The notes: generated by a model from the letters alone, not told the origin. A stretch of DNA of 22,760 nt from CAZEDK01 sp964511025 (GCA_964511025.1 CAZEDK010000032.1:1-22760); one strand, 5' to 3'. Shown: positions 7,198-16,114, counted from the stretch's first letter. Program-made: numbers and translations.

Positions 7198-9168
7198 TTA
7201 TAATTTGGCTCTTAATTCTTCGACTTCATCTCGAAGATCAGCCGCTTTTTCAAATTCCATGTTTTTTACGGCAAGATCCATTTCGTCTTCGAGTTTTTCT
7301 ATGAATTCCTTGATGATTTCTTTTGGCATTTTTTGTACTTTTTCAGATCTTCTCTTTGTTCCGCCTTCTCTTTTACCCATTGATATATCTTTTACCGCTT
7401 TTATGATGGTTTCGGGGGTTATCCCATGTTTTTCGTTGTGCGCAATTTGTATAGCGCGACGGCGATTGGTTTCATCGAGAGCTGCTATCATTGCATCTGT
7501 CATTTTGTCCGCGTACATAACTACATAACCATTTGCATTACGAGCTGCACGACCTATCGTTTGAATCAAGCTTGTTGTTGAACGAAGAAAGCCCTGCTTG
7601 TCAGCATCAAGTATTGCAATGAATGAAACCTCTGGCAAATCGAGGCCTTCACGAAGTAAATTGATTCCAACTATTACATCTATTGTTCCTAAACGTAGAT
7701 CGCGTAAAATTTCTATACGTTCCATGGTATCTATATCTGAATGTAAATAACGTACTTTTATCCCTGCGTTTATTAAGAAATCAGTCAATTTTTCTGAATC
7801 TTTTTTGGTCAAAGTCGTAATCAAACAGCGTTCGCCAGCTTTTATTCTTTGTTTTATGTGATTTAAAATATCATCAATTTGATGTTCAGTTGGCTTCACG
7901 TCGACAAGTGGATCTACAAGTCCTGTTGGTCTTATGATTTGTTCCACATAATTTTCTTTCTTAGTTTGTATCGCTTCATATTTCGAAGGTGTTGCTGATA
8001 TAAACATTGTGTTGTTCATAAACTGCTCAAATTCTTCAAATTTCAAAGGTCTGTTGTCGTGAGATGATGGTAGTCGAAAACCGTAATCAACAAGACTTTG
8101 TTTTCTGGAAAAATTTCCATTATACATGCCGCCTATTTGTGGAACTGAAATATGTGATTCATCTATAAAAAGCAAAAAATCGTCAGGAAAATAATCCATA
8201 AGTGTTGTTGGAGCTTCTCCTGGCATTGCTCCTGCCAAATAACGTGTGTAGTTTTCTATACCGCTGCAATAACCGGTTTCCAGCATTAGCTCTATATCAT
8301 ATTCAGTTCTTGTTTTGATTCTTTCAGCTTCAACCAGGCGACCAATCTTTAAAAACTCATTATATCTGATATCCAAATCTTTTTTGATTTCTGCTACGGC
8401 TCTTTCAATTTTTTCTTTTGTGGTTACGGCGTGTTTTGCCGGAAATATTGTTATGTCACTCATTTCACCAAGTATTTCTCCGGTAAAGTGGTCGATTTCT
8501 GTAATTTGCTCTATTTCATTTCCAAAAAATTCCAATCTGTATGCGCTTTCTCCTCCTGGAGGAAAAATTTCAACAAGATCACCAAGAACTTGAAACATTC
8601 CTGTTTCAAAAGTCAATTGAGATCTTCTATATTGAATTTCAGTAAGCTTCCTTAGCAATTTATCTCTTTGAATTTCTTCGCCTACTTTTATTTTTATCGC
8701 AAGCGCTTGATAATCTTCTACTGATCCCAGACCGTATATACATGAGACGGAAGCAACTATGATTACATCTTTTCGAGTAAGTAGATTCATGGTTGCGGCA
8801 TGTCTGTATTTATCTATTTCTTCGTTTATGGAAGCATCTTTTTCAATATAGGTATCACTGCTTGCTATATATGCCTCAGGCTGATAATAATCATAGTAAG
8901 ATACAAAGTAACTGATTGCATTTTCCGGGAAAAATTCTTGAAATTCACTACAAAGTTGTGCTGCAAGTGTTTTGTTGTGAGTAAGTACAAGAGTTGGCTT
9001 TTGCAATTGATTAATTGCGTTTGCCATTGTAAAGGTTTTGCCAGAACCTGTTACTCCAATCAAAGTTTGAAATTTTGTTTTCTTTTTAAAAGCTTCAACT
9101 ATTTTTTTGATAGCTGTGGGCTGATCTCCCGCAGGTTTGAATTTCGAACAAAGCTTAAAATCTTTCAT
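7198..9168 (-). CDS. uvrB: UvrABC excision nuclease subunit B
   Basis: UvrB is the damage-verifying helicase-like subunit of bacterial nucleotide excision repair. It is loaded by UvrA and recruits UvrC. The 656-aa protein is full length. It has Walker A G-V-T-G-S-G-K-T at 38-45, the beta-hairpin Y-Y-D-Y-Y-Q-P-E-A-Y at about 91-100 that inserts between DNA strands, the motif II F-I-D-E-S-H, and helicase motifs V/VI around G-R-A-A-R-N. The C-terminal UVR domain (about 620-656), with paired Glu/Lys-rich helices, contacts UvrC. No frame damage is seen. uvrA and uvrC are not in the window. Confidence 0.97.
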   Translation of the reverse strand: MKDFKLCSKFKPAGDQPTAIKKIVEAFKKKTKFQTLIGVTGSGKTFTMANAINQLQKPTLVLTHNKTLAAQLCSEFQEFFPENAISYFVSYYDYYQPEAYIASSDTYIEKDASINEEIDKYRHAATMNLLTRKDVIIVASVSCIYGLGSVEDYQALAIKIKVGEEIQRDKLLRKLTEIQYRRSQLTFETGMFQVLGDLVEIFPPGGESAYRLEFFGNEIEQITEIDHFTGEILGEMSDITIFPAKHAVTTKEKIERAVAEIKKDLDIRYNEFLKIGRLVEAERIKTRTEYDIELMLETGYCSGIENYTRYLAGAMPGEAPTTLMDYFPDDFLLFIDESHISVPQIGGMYNGNFSRKQSLVDYGFRLPSSHDNRPLKFEEFEQFMNNTMFISATPSKYEAIQTKKENYVEQIIRPTGLVDPLVDVKPTEHQIDDILNHIKQRIKAGERCLITTLTKKDSEKLTDFLINAGIKVRYLHSDIDTMERIEILRDLRLGTIDVIVGINLLREGLDLPEVSFIAILDADKQGFLRSTTSLIQTIGRAARNANGYVVMYADKMTDAMIAALDETNRRRAIQIAHNEKHGITPETIIKAVKDISMGKREGGTKRRSEKVQKMPKEIIKEFIEKLEDEMDLAVKNMEFEKAADLRDEVEELRAKL

Positions 9169-9240
9169 ATAAATTTATATTTCATTAAATATAGGTACTT
9201 GATAGATCTTAACTAAAAAAAATATTTTGCGCTAGAGGAT

Positions 9241-9660
9241 TTAGACTTCCATTTCTTCTATTTGCTTAACAAGAGCAACTCTTTCGTTTTCAAGAAATTT
9301 ATATTGATACTTCTTCAAATCTTCTTCTTTGCCTTCAGAGAGCTTTTGATGAATAAACGCCAAATATTCCTTGATACCTTTATAGTCAATTTCTTCTTTG
9401 AGTTGCGCGCTATAAGCAAGAATTGTTGCATGATTCTCATCATTGTCAAAAATTATAAAAGCTCTTTTTATTAAATAAACTATTTCACTATCTTCTAACT
9501 CAATCAAAGCAGGACTATATGATATTACACCAGCAAAATCGATATAAGAAGCTAGGATTTGCATATCTCCTAGCTCATCAGTAATATAAAGTGATTTAAC
9601 TTTTTCTAATATCATTTCTTTTTCCGGCGTTTGTATTGTTAGACTAAAATACGACATCAT
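9241..9660 (-). CDS. atpC: F1Fo-ATP synthase epsilon subunit
   Basis: This 139-aa subunit of the F1 central stalk couples and restrains rotation. The N-terminal beta-sandwich is recognisable (L-T-I-Q-T-P-E-K...V-x-S-L-Y-I-T-D-E-L-G-D-M-Q-I-L). The usual G-I-L-P-x-H-x-P loop is replaced by Q-I-L-A-S-Y-I-D-F, a divergence worth noting. A C-terminal helical domain (about 90-139) is present, so the inhibitory helix pair may be intact. It is the last gene of the atp operon, 16 bp after atpD. An ATG one codon downstream could equally be the start. Confidence 0.85.
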   Translation of the reverse strand: MMSYFSLTIQTPEKEMILEKVKSLYITDELGDMQILASYIDFAGVISYSPALIELEDSEIVYLIKRAFIIFDNDENHATILAYSAQLKEEIDYKGIKEYLAFIHQKLSEGKEEDLKKYQYKFLENERVALVKQIEEMEV

Positions 9661-9676
9661 ATAACTTAAAGTTAAT

Positions 9677-11080
9677 TTATTTTTGTAATTTATGTCTTTC
9701 TTTTACTTCATCGATAGTACCAGCCAAATAAAAATGAGTTTCATTAATTTCATCATGTTTTCCATCCAAAATTTCTCCAAAACTTCTAATTGTATCTTCT
9801 TTCTTAATATATTGACCCGGAGTTCCTGTGAATTGTTCAGCTACATGAAAATTTTGAGATAAGAATTTTTGTATTTTTCTAGCTCTTTGTACGGTTAACT
9901 TATCTTCTTCTGAAAGCTCATCCATGCCAAGTATAGCTATAACATCCTGCAATTCTTTGTACCTTTGAAGAATTTTTCTAACTTCCGAGGCTACCCTATA
10001 ATGATCTTCACCGACCAGTTCAGGCCTCAAAGCGACAGAGTTTGATTCAAGTGGATCAACTGCAGGATAAATACCCATAGCTGCCAGTGACCTAGAAAGA
10101 ACTATCGTTGCATCCAAATGTGCAAATGTAGTTGCCGGAGCTGGATCTGTAAGATCGTCCGCTGGCACATAAACCGCTTGCACTGACGTAATAGAACCTC
10201 GTTTTGTAGAAGCAATTCTTTCTTGAAGTTTCGCCATATCTGAAGCCAAAGTTGGCTGATAACCTACGGCTGAAGGTAAACGTCCAAGCAGAGCTGATAC
10301 TTCAGAACCCGCCTGAGTAAAACGAAAAATATTATCAATAAACATCAAAATATCTTTTCCATCGTCACGGAATCTTTCAGCAATAGCAAGACCCGTAAGA
10401 GCTACTCTCATACGTGCTCCCGGTGGCTCATTCATTTGACCAAAAACCATCGCAAGCTTATTTATTACTCCAGCTTCCTGCATTTCATTAATAAGATCAT
10501 TACCTTCTCTAGATCTTTCACCCACTCCAGCAAATACAGAATAACCACCATGAGCCATGGCAACGTTATTTATAAGTTCCTGCATCATAACTGTCTTACC
10601 TACTCCAGCCCCTCCGAAAAGCGCTACTTTACCACCTTTGATAAAAGGACAAAGCAAATCTATCACCTTAATACCTGTTTCAAAAATTTCAATTTTTTCA
10701 CTTTGTTCTGTAAATACTGGCGCATCAGCATGAATTGGTCTTCTTTCTATATCTGTCGGTAAATTTTCACCTTCATCAATAATATCACCGGTCACATTGA
10801 GAACTCTTCCCAGTACCTTTTCCCCAACCGGTGTCATTATTGGACTTAAAGTATCTATAACTTCTTGTCCGCACGCCAAACTGTCTGTTGTAGACATAGC
10901 AACTGTTCTCACTACGCCGGCACCAAGATGAGCTTGAACTTCAAGAACTAGTCTAGAGCCATTTTCCATAACCGTGTGTAGAGCAGCATAAGTATCAGGA
11001 ATGTGATCGACAAAATATACATCGACTACTACGCCTATCACACGTATTATTTTACCTTTCGGAAAAGTTTTTGTTGTCAT
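9677..11080 (-). CDS. atpD: F1Fo-ATP synthase beta subunit
   Basis: This is the catalytic subunit of F1, which makes or hydrolyses ATP at the alpha/beta interface. The 467-aa protein has the expected length, with Walker A G-G-A-G-V-G-K-T at 156-163, the G-E-R-S-R-E-G-N-D catalytic glutamate loop, and L-M-F-I-D-N-I as Walker B (the usual Asp followed by Asn). It also has the P-S-A-V-G-Y-Q-P-T-L segment and the D-E-L-S-E-E-D lever motif. No missing key residue is seen. It lies between atpG and atpC. Confidence 0.97.
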   Translation of the reverse strand: MTTKTFPKGKIIRVIGVVVDVYFVDHIPDTYAALHTVMENGSRLVLEVQAHLGAGVVRTVAMSTTDSLACGQEVIDTLSPIMTPVGEKVLGRVLNVTGDIIDEGENLPTDIERRPIHADAPVFTEQSEKIEIFETGIKVIDLLCPFIKGGKVALFGGAGVGKTVMMQELINNVAMAHGGYSVFAGVGERSREGNDLINEMQEAGVINKLAMVFGQMNEPPGARMRVALTGLAIAERFRDDGKDILMFIDNIFRFTQAGSEVSALLGRLPSAVGYQPTLASDMAKLQERIASTKRGSITSVQAVYVPADDLTDPAPATTFAHLDATIVLSRSLAAMGIYPAVDPLESNSVALRPELVGEDHYRVASEVRKILQRYKELQDVIAILGMDELSEEDKLTVQRARKIQKFLSQNFHVAEQFTGTPGQYIKKEDTIRSFGEILDGKHDEINETHFYLAGTIDEVKERHKLQK

Positions 11081-11097
11081 AATTTATAGATTATTAA

Positions 11098-12009
11098 TTA
11101 TAAGCTGCCGCCAACTATTTCTGCAATTTCTTGAGTTATGGCTGCTTGACGAGCTTTGTTAAATGTTAAAGTTAATTTATCTATCATTTCGTTTGCCGCA
11201 TCTGTTGCATTTTGCATGGCAATCATTCTACTTGAATATTCTGAAGCTTTTAACTCAAAAAAAGACTGTAAAAACAAGGCTTCTATGACATTAGCAACCA
11301 AAACTTCAACTAAGCTTTCTTTTGAGGGTTCAATAATCGGATCCTTAACGTCATCGTTTTCAATATTAATCTCATCAAATCTTTCTAAATCAGGTATTAT
11401 GTTTTTTAAATTAATGTGCTCCTCAACCATTTCACTTGAAAAAGGAAGATAAGTTTTAATTACAGGATAAAACACAAGTGAATTTTTATAATGAGGCGCC
11501 ACCATCACAACTTTTTTTATATCCTTGCTTAGCCAATAATGAACTATATCGTCAACAATTTCTAGTGCCTCCATAGATTCAAGCTTTTCTTTCAGTCCTT
11601 TAAAAGATTTTTCTACTTTTATATTGTTATACTGCGCGTAATCAAAACTTTTTTTACCTATTGTAAAAACTAATCTTTCCTCTTTAGGGGTCTTGTTCCA
11701 AATATTCGAATTAAATAAAGTCTTAATCATTTTGGTATTGAGAGGTCCGCACAAACCTTTGTCTGAAGTGTATAATACAAAAAGAGTTCTACCTTCTGTA
11801 CGCTGTTCAATTAATTCTGATTTAATGTCTTCATTTAGATTTTTTTTAAGTAATTTAAGTAGTTCCCAAGAATAAGCCCTACTAGAAAGCGCCTTTTTTT
11901 GAAAAAATTTCATTTTGCTAGCAGCCACAAGTTGCATAGCTTTTGTAATTTTTTTTGTATTTTTAACAGATTTAATTCTTTTTCGAATTGTAATTAATGA
12001 ACCTGCCAT
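11098..12009 (-). CDS. atpG: F1Fo-ATP synthase gamma subunit
   Basis: This 303-aa rotor shaft subunit has the conserved N-terminal helix (I-R-K-R-I-K-S-V-K-N-T-K-K-I-T-K-A-M-Q-L-V-A-A-S-K-M pattern) and the conserved C-terminal helix (R-Q-A-A-I-T-Q-E-I-A-E-I-V-G-G). These two form the coiled coil inside the F1 hexamer. The middle Rossmann-like part (about 70-200) is divergent, as usual. It sits 5 bp after the atpA stop and 17 bp before atpD, with normal length. Confidence 0.95.
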   Translation of the reverse strand: MAGSLITIRKRIKSVKNTKKITKAMQLVAASKMKFFQKKALSSRAYSWELLKLLKKNLNEDIKSELIEQRTEGRTLFVLYTSDKGLCGPLNTKMIKTLFNSNIWNKTPKEERLVFTIGKKSFDYAQYNNIKVEKSFKGLKEKLESMEALEIVDDIVHYWLSKDIKKVVMVAPHYKNSLVFYPVIKTYLPFSSEMVEEHINLKNIIPDLERFDEINIENDDVKDPIIEPSKESLVEVLVANVIEALFLQSFFELKASEYSSRMIAMQNATDAANEMIDKLTLTFNKARQAAITQEIAEIVGGSL

Positions 12010-12014
12010 TTATT

Positions 12015-13520
12015 TTAATTAAAAAATAATTCTAAAGTTTTATCTAAATTATCTTGTATTTCAGTCGTTAACTCCTTTCTGTCCATAATATCCTTAATAA
12101 TATCTTGTTTGCTAGCTTCAAAATGTGAAAGCAAAGTTTGCAACTTAGCTACAACAGCACTTTCTTCAATTTCGTCTAAATACCCCTTAGTAGCAGCCCA
12201 AATAACAACTACTTCTTCCCATAACTTATATGGATGATTTTGCTTTTGCTTCATACTCTCAACCACTCTTTTTCCTCTTGTTAATGCTTTCTTTGTAGTT
12301 TCGTCAAGATCGCTAGAAAACTGTAAGAAAGCTTCCAATTCATAATATTGCGCTAAATCAAGTTTCATAGTACCTGATATTTTCTTCATTATTTTTGTTT
12401 GAGCTGAACCTCCCACACGAGATACAGAAATACCTACGTTAATAGCTGGTCTGATACCTTTGTTAAATAAATCAGTATCCAAGAATATTTGCCCATCAGT
12501 AATTGAAATTACATTTGTTGGAATATAAGCAGATACATCGCCTGCTTGTGTTTCAATTATAGGCAGTGCAGTAATTGAACCTCCGCCATATTTTTCATTT
12601 AATTTTGCGGCTCTTTCAAGAAGCCTTGAATGTAAATAAAATACATCACCAGGATAAGCTTCACGTCCAGGAGGTCTTCTGAGTAGAAGCGACATTTCTC
12701 TATATGCTACTGCATGTTTTGATAAGTCATCATAAATTATCAAAACGTCTTTACCTTGATCCATAAAATATTCTGCTATTGCGGATCCAGCATAAGGAGC
12801 TAGAAATTGCATCACAGCACTACTAGACGCTGGAGCTGAAACTATTATACTATAATCCAAAGCTCCATGCTGTTTCAAAGTCTGATATATCTGGGCTGTC
12901 TTAGATTCTCTCTGGGCAACCGCAACATATATACAAAGCATATTTTGATCTTTTTGGTTAAGCATTGTATCTACTGCAATTGTAGTTTTACCTGTCTGTC
13001 TATCTCCTATTATAAGTTCTCTTTGTCCTCTACCTATTGGTACAAGAGCATCAATAGCAAGAATACCAGTTTGCACAGGCTGATGTACTGACTTTCTAGC
13101 CATTACACCTGGAGCTATCTTCTCATGCGGATATTTTTTCTTAGACTCAAATTGACTAGCGCCATCTAATACATTCCCCAGCGGATCAACTACTCTACCA
13201 ATAATTTCTTCAGAAACAGGCATATTTAAGAAATGTTTTTTTGATTCAACAAAAAGCCCCTCTTTCACGCCGGCACCTGATTGCAAAACAAGCGCGTAAG
13301 CCAGATCTTTTTCAAGATTCATAATAATTGCCTGATTTGAACTGCCTTGAATTTCAACAACTTCACCCATTTTCAATCCAGCTAAGCCTTTTATAAGAAT
13401 TACTCCATCTTTATAAGATTCAATAACTCCTACATTCTTAGCGCTGTCATCTTGAAATTGATCTGAAGTAAATGCTTGTTCTATGGATTCAAGAAACTGT
13501 TTTAGTGTATCTGTTGACAT
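12015..13520 (-). CDS. atpA: F1Fo-ATP synthase alpha subunit
   Basis: This is the non-catalytic nucleotide-binding subunit of F1. From the ATG at 13518-13520 it has 501 residues, the family length. Visible motifs are Walker A G-D-R-Q-T-G-K-T at 172-179, a Walker B-like V-L-I-I-Y-D-D-L, the R-P-P-G-R-E-A-Y-P-G-D element, and the alpha-specific S-V-S-R-V-G-G segment carrying the arginine finger. The reading frame is open upstream to an ATG at 13574, but that would overlap atpH by 43 bp and add residues unlike any alpha N-terminus, so I prefer the start M-S-T-D-T. The start lies 11 bp after atpH. Confidence 0.96.
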   Translation of the reverse strand: MSTDTLKQFLESIEQAFTSDQFQDDSAKNVGVIESYKDGVILIKGLAGLKMGEVVEIQGSSNQAIIMNLEKDLAYALVLQSGAGVKEGLFVESKKHFLNMPVSEEIIGRVVDPLGNVLDGASQFESKKKYPHEKIAPGVMARKSVHQPVQTGILAIDALVPIGRGQRELIIGDRQTGKTTIAVDTMLNQKDQNMLCIYVAVAQRESKTAQIYQTLKQHGALDYSIIVSAPASSSAVMQFLAPYAGSAIAEYFMDQGKDVLIIYDDLSKHAVAYREMSLLLRRPPGREAYPGDVFYLHSRLLERAAKLNEKYGGGSITALPIIETQAGDVSAYIPTNVISITDGQIFLDTDLFNKGIRPAINVGISVSRVGGSAQTKIMKKISGTMKLDLAQYYELEAFLQFSSDLDETTKKALTRGKRVVESMKQKQNHPYKLWEEVVVIWAATKGYLDEIEESAVVAKLQTLLSHFEASKQDIIKDIMDRKELTTEIQDNLDKTLELFFN

Positions 13521-13531
13521 AATATTAAACT

Positions 13532-14215
13532 TTATATTGATAATTGAGTTATTTTTTGGACCTGCATATACCATGAATGGTCTGCAATTTTTCCGTTAAT
13601 AAAAATTCGCATACCTCCAATTATTCCACTATTTATTTGGAATTCAGGGAAAGATTTTGGATATTTATCTAAAAAATATTTTCTTAGTTCAAATTTCATA
13701 TTTTCTTCTATTTCAGCAGCGCTTTGTAATAATATATAAGGAGCATCTTGATAAAACTTAAGAAAATCATTAATTTCATCATTTATTTCCTGATAAGTAT
13801 TTTCTAAAATAGAATCTATAACATTTAACTCCAAAGTTGAAGTTCCTCTGATTATCTCTTTGAGTTGGTGCGCCCTAACACTTCGTTCCAAAAAGAAAAA
13901 TTTACTTTCAAGTTTGTCTAGTATAAAAGAAAATTCTTGTGTTAAAAATTTACAAATATTTATCATCAAATCCGCACTGAAAGTTCTAAAATTTTCTTTA
14001 TTTTCTATATAGTTGAGAAAATCTCGTATATCCTTAAAAAATCCCTTTTCAGATAAGTTCTGAAAATAAGACACAAAAGTACGAGGATAGTTTGCACTTA
14101 AAAAGTTTTTTATAACTTCTTCTCTTTTTAAAGCATCAAAAGAAAAAAATTCCTCTTCTTTTCTTAGCAGCAAAACCGCATCTCTTATAACCGATATACC
14201 AATTTCATTTATCAT
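13532..14215 (-). CDS. atpH: F1Fo-ATP synthase delta subunit (divergent, long)
   Basis: Delta (OSCP) sits on top of F1 and joins it to the b-subunit stator. Identification rests on position between atpF and atpA and on the C-terminal element N-S-G-I-I-G-G-M-R-I-F-I-N-G-K-I-A-D-H-S-W, which matches the I-G-G...I-G...D-x-S core of the family. At 227 aa it is about 45 residues longer than typical bacterial delta subunits (about 178), with the extra length mainly in the helical N-terminal and middle part. Otherwise the sequence is weakly conserved. It starts 6 bp after atpF. Confidence 0.8.
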   Translation of the reverse strand: MINEIGISVIRDAVLLLRKEEEFFSFDALKREEVIKNFLSANYPRTFVSYFQNLSEKGFFKDIRDFLNYIENKENFRTFSADLMINICKFLTQEFSFILDKLESKFFFLERSVRAHQLKEIIRGTSTLELNVIDSILENTYQEINDEINDFLKFYQDAPYILLQSAAEIEENMKFELRKYFLDKYPKSFPEFQINSGIIGGMRIFINGKIADHSWYMQVQKITQLSI

Positions 14216-14221
14216 TTTTCT

Positions 14222-14719
14222 TTATTTTTTATAATTTTGCCAAGCTTCAGCTACACTAGACTGAACAAGCTCACTTGGAATTTTATTTGAAACTATGTAC
14301 ATAACCATTCTTTGTACCATTGAGAGCAAATCTGCTTTCAGTTCTTTTTGTAAATTGTTTTTCTGTTCATCTATTGCGGTTTTGACTTCAGCCATCATTT
14401 TGATCTTTTTGGCTTCATTTTCAGCGTCAAACTCTTTTTTCTTTCTTTCCATGTCATTTCTCATGGTTTTTATTTCTTGATCCATTCTGATTTCCATTTG
14501 TTTTTTATCTTTTTCAAATTTTTCCATTTGAGTAGCTAACTCCATTTTTAGTTTTTCGGCTTCTTCAATGTTACTTTTGATCGACTGTCTTCTATCTTCC
14601 AGCATTTTCAAAAGAGGACCGGAAAAAAATTTAGCGATAATCAAGACAATCAGACCAAAGTTGACAGCATAGACAAGCAAGCTAGTCAAATCAATACCGA
14701 GTCTGGCAAGATTTTCCAT
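14222..14719 (-). CDS. atpF: F1Fo-ATP synthase b subunit
   Basis: This 165-aa peripheral stalk subunit has one N-terminal membrane helix (about 9-32), a conserved P-L-L-K-M-L-E-D-R-R segment just after it, and a long charged right-handed coiled coil (about 40-140) rich in Lys, Glu and Met. Length and order (atpE-atpF-atpH) are standard. A single b gene is present with no b' paralogue, so the stalk is predicted to be a homodimer. Confidence 0.92.
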   Translation of the reverse strand: MENLARLGIDLTSLLVYAVNFGLIVLIIAKFFSGPLLKMLEDRRQSIKSNIEEAEKLKMELATQMEKFEKDKKQMEIRMDQEIKTMRNDMERKKKEFDAENEAKKIKMMAEVKTAIDEQKNNLQKELKADLLSMVQRMVMYIVSNKIPSELVQSSVAEAWQNYKK

Positions 14720-14731
14720 ATTAATAAAAAA

Positions 14732-14962
14732 TTACATGACAAAAAGAATAATCAGTGAAATAACCAAAGAATAAATACCGGTAGATTCAGTGACTGCCAT
14801 AGCCACGAACATATTAGTAAGAATTTTGGAGGCTAGCTTGGGATTGCGTGCCATGGCTTCGATAGCCTTGCCACCAACATAACCTTCACCAATACCGGGA
14901 CCAATGGCGCCAAGACCCATACATAGGCCGGCAGCCAACAATCTAGTAGCTTCGATGTCCAT
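14732..14962 (-). CDS. atpE: F1Fo-ATP synthase c subunit, with two-carboxylate Na+-type site
   Basis: This 76-aa hairpin of two membrane helices forms the rotor ring. Helix 1 holds the Gly-rich packing motif (G-L-G-A-I-G-P-G-I-G). The polar loop is A-R-N-P, and helix 2 carries the ion-binding Glu59 in V57-T-E59-S60-T61-G-I-Y64. Compared with the Na+-binding c ring of Ilyobacter tartaricus (Gln32, Val63, Glu65, Ser66, Thr67, Tyr70), every ligand is present at identical spacing, with Glu26 in place of Gln32. That Glu/Glu arrangement is the one described for Fusobacterium nucleatum, so Na+ coupling is likely. Helix 2 runs directly to the C-terminus. Confidence 0.96.
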   Translation of the reverse strand: MDIEATRLLAAGLCMGLGAIGPGIGEGYVGGKAIEAMARNPKLASKILTNMFVAMAVTESTGIYSLVISLIILFVM

Positions 14963-15001
14963 AAATAATAAATTAGATTATAAAAGATTTTAAAAAATTA
15001 A

Positions 15002-15787
15002 TCAAGTGTTCATCTCTTTTACTGAATTGGCGACAATAGAAATAAAAGCCATTGCTAAAATGGCAAAAACCATAGCCTGAATTAATCCGGACAGCATTCC
15101 CAAAGCAAAAAACGGAATTGGCACCAAAAACTGAGTATAAAAAGACAAACCAGCAATTACAACTGCCATTACTTGTCCGGCAAAAATATTTCCAAAAAGA
15201 CGAGCCGACAGTGACAATATCTTAGCTACTTCGCCTACTATATCAAGCAAGCCAAGAAAAAACTCCAAGCAAGCATTAGGCACATCTTTGAATCTTCTTA
15301 TTTTCAAAAATTCTCGAATCCTAATAAAATTCCCTAAATGTCTAATCGGAGCCGTAGTGAAAGCTATATAGTGAGAAACACCTGAAACAATCAGAGCGAG
15401 AGATATGGTCAACGCAAAATGAGAAGTAGGAGCGGTAAAAATAAAAGTACTACCATCTAGCACCAAGCTCTGCACCAAAGGAATCAAGGTGAAATAATTG
15501 GCAATAAAAATAAAAACAAAAAGAGCCACAATCAAAGCCGTATGTTTTTTAGCCTTCTTAACGTCACCATGTGCTTCCAGCAATCTTTCATAAAAAAATC
15601 CCACCAAATCCTCACAGATCAACTGTAGCTTTCCCGGTATCAAAGTCATTTTTTTGTACACCACCAAAACCAAGCCTAAAAGTAAAAGGGTAACTATGAA
15701 GCTGGAGAAGATGGCATTATTTACTGCTAGTCCGCCAATCTCAAAAATCTGCGGAGGAACAATGGAAATTTCGGGAATATTTGCCAT
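15002..15787 (-). CDS. atpB: F1Fo-ATP synthase a subunit
   Basis: This 261-aa integral membrane stator forms the ion half-channels against the c ring. The essential arginine is Arg196 in L-S-A-R196-L-F-G-N-I-F-A-G. Five to six hydrophobic segments are visible, with typical P-G-K-L-Q and F-T-L-I-P elements in the N-terminal half. It is followed 39 bp later by atpE and preceded by the AtpI/AtpZ-like gene with a 2-bp gap. It ends in TGA. Confidence 0.95.
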   Translation of the reverse strand: MANIPEISIVPPQIFEIGGLAVNNAIFSSFIVTLLLLGLVLVVYKKMTLIPGKLQLICEDLVGFFYERLLEAHGDVKKAKKHTALIVALFVFIFIANYFTLIPLVQSLVLDGSTFIFTAPTSHFALTISLALIVSGVSHYIAFTTAPIRHLGNFIRIREFLKIRRFKDVPNACLEFFLGLLDIVGEVAKILSLSARLFGNIFAGQVMAVVIAGLSFYTQFLVPIPFFALGMLSGLIQAMVFAILAMAFISIVANSVKEMNT

Positions 15788-15789
15788 AT

Positions 15790-16044
15790 TTATTTTAAAA
15801 TATCTTTTTTAACTTTTTTGTAAATTACTACCTGATTCAAAGGAAAAGAAACCGCTAGCAGAACTATCATTACAAAAGGTTTTGTTCCTAGATATCTATC
15901 TATCACATAGCCTAGTCCACCAAACAAAATTATCATTCCAATTGTAATCGTCACAATGTATATTGTTATTTTGCTCTTCTTTGCAAGATATTCATCCCAT
16001 TTTTGACTTTGCTCTTCATTGTCAGCTTGTTCTTTTTTGACCAT
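15790..16044 (-). CDS. AtpI/AtpZ-like small membrane protein of the atp operon
   Basis: This 84-aa protein has a charged N-terminus (K-K-E-Q-A-D-N-E-E) and two membrane helices (about 29-50 and 56-74). They are separated by G-Y-V-I-D-R-Y-L-G-T-K-P, the signature of the AtpI/AtpZ 'ATPase gene 1' family. Members help assemble the c ring or form a cation channel with AtpI; which role applies here cannot be read from sequence. It is the first gene of the operon, and the upstream region contains its putative promoter. Confidence 0.75.
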   Translation of the reverse strand: MVKKEQADNEEQSQKWDEYLAKKSKITIYIVTITIGMIILFGGLGYVIDRYLGTKPFVMIVLLAVSFPLNQVVIYKKVKKDILK

Positions 16045-16061
16045 GATTTAATTTCGTAAAA

Positions 16062-16083
16062 AACTTAAATATTTATTTAAGTT
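16062..16083 (-). promoter_or_regulatory. Perfect 9-bp inverted repeat in the atp operon leader
   Basis: AACTTAAAT (16062-16070) and ATTTAAGTT (16075-16083) are exact reverse complements around a 4-nt loop. The element lies about 18 bp before the first atp start codon and downstream of the putative promoter, so it would be a hairpin in the 5' leader or a DNA operator. It is pure A/T except for one G/C pair per arm, so a stable RNA hairpin is only moderately likely. Confidence 0.5.
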
Positions 16084-16114
16084 AAATTTCAAATCTAATT
16101 TTCGACGCATCGAG

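Noticed and set aside
8800..9216. 138-aa rightward open frame antisense to uvrB
   Set aside because: It lies opposite the most conserved uvrB motifs and its Cys/Phe/Tyr-rich composition is typical of an antisense frame.
9169..9240. tRNA or terminator in the 72-bp gap between atpC and uvrB
   Set aside because: No cloverleaf or GC-rich hairpin is visible; the stretch is A/T-rich and I see only a possible weak promoter region.
10436..10762. 108-aa rightward open frame antisense to atpD
   Set aside because: It covers conserved atpD sequence on the other strand and shows no protein-like pattern.
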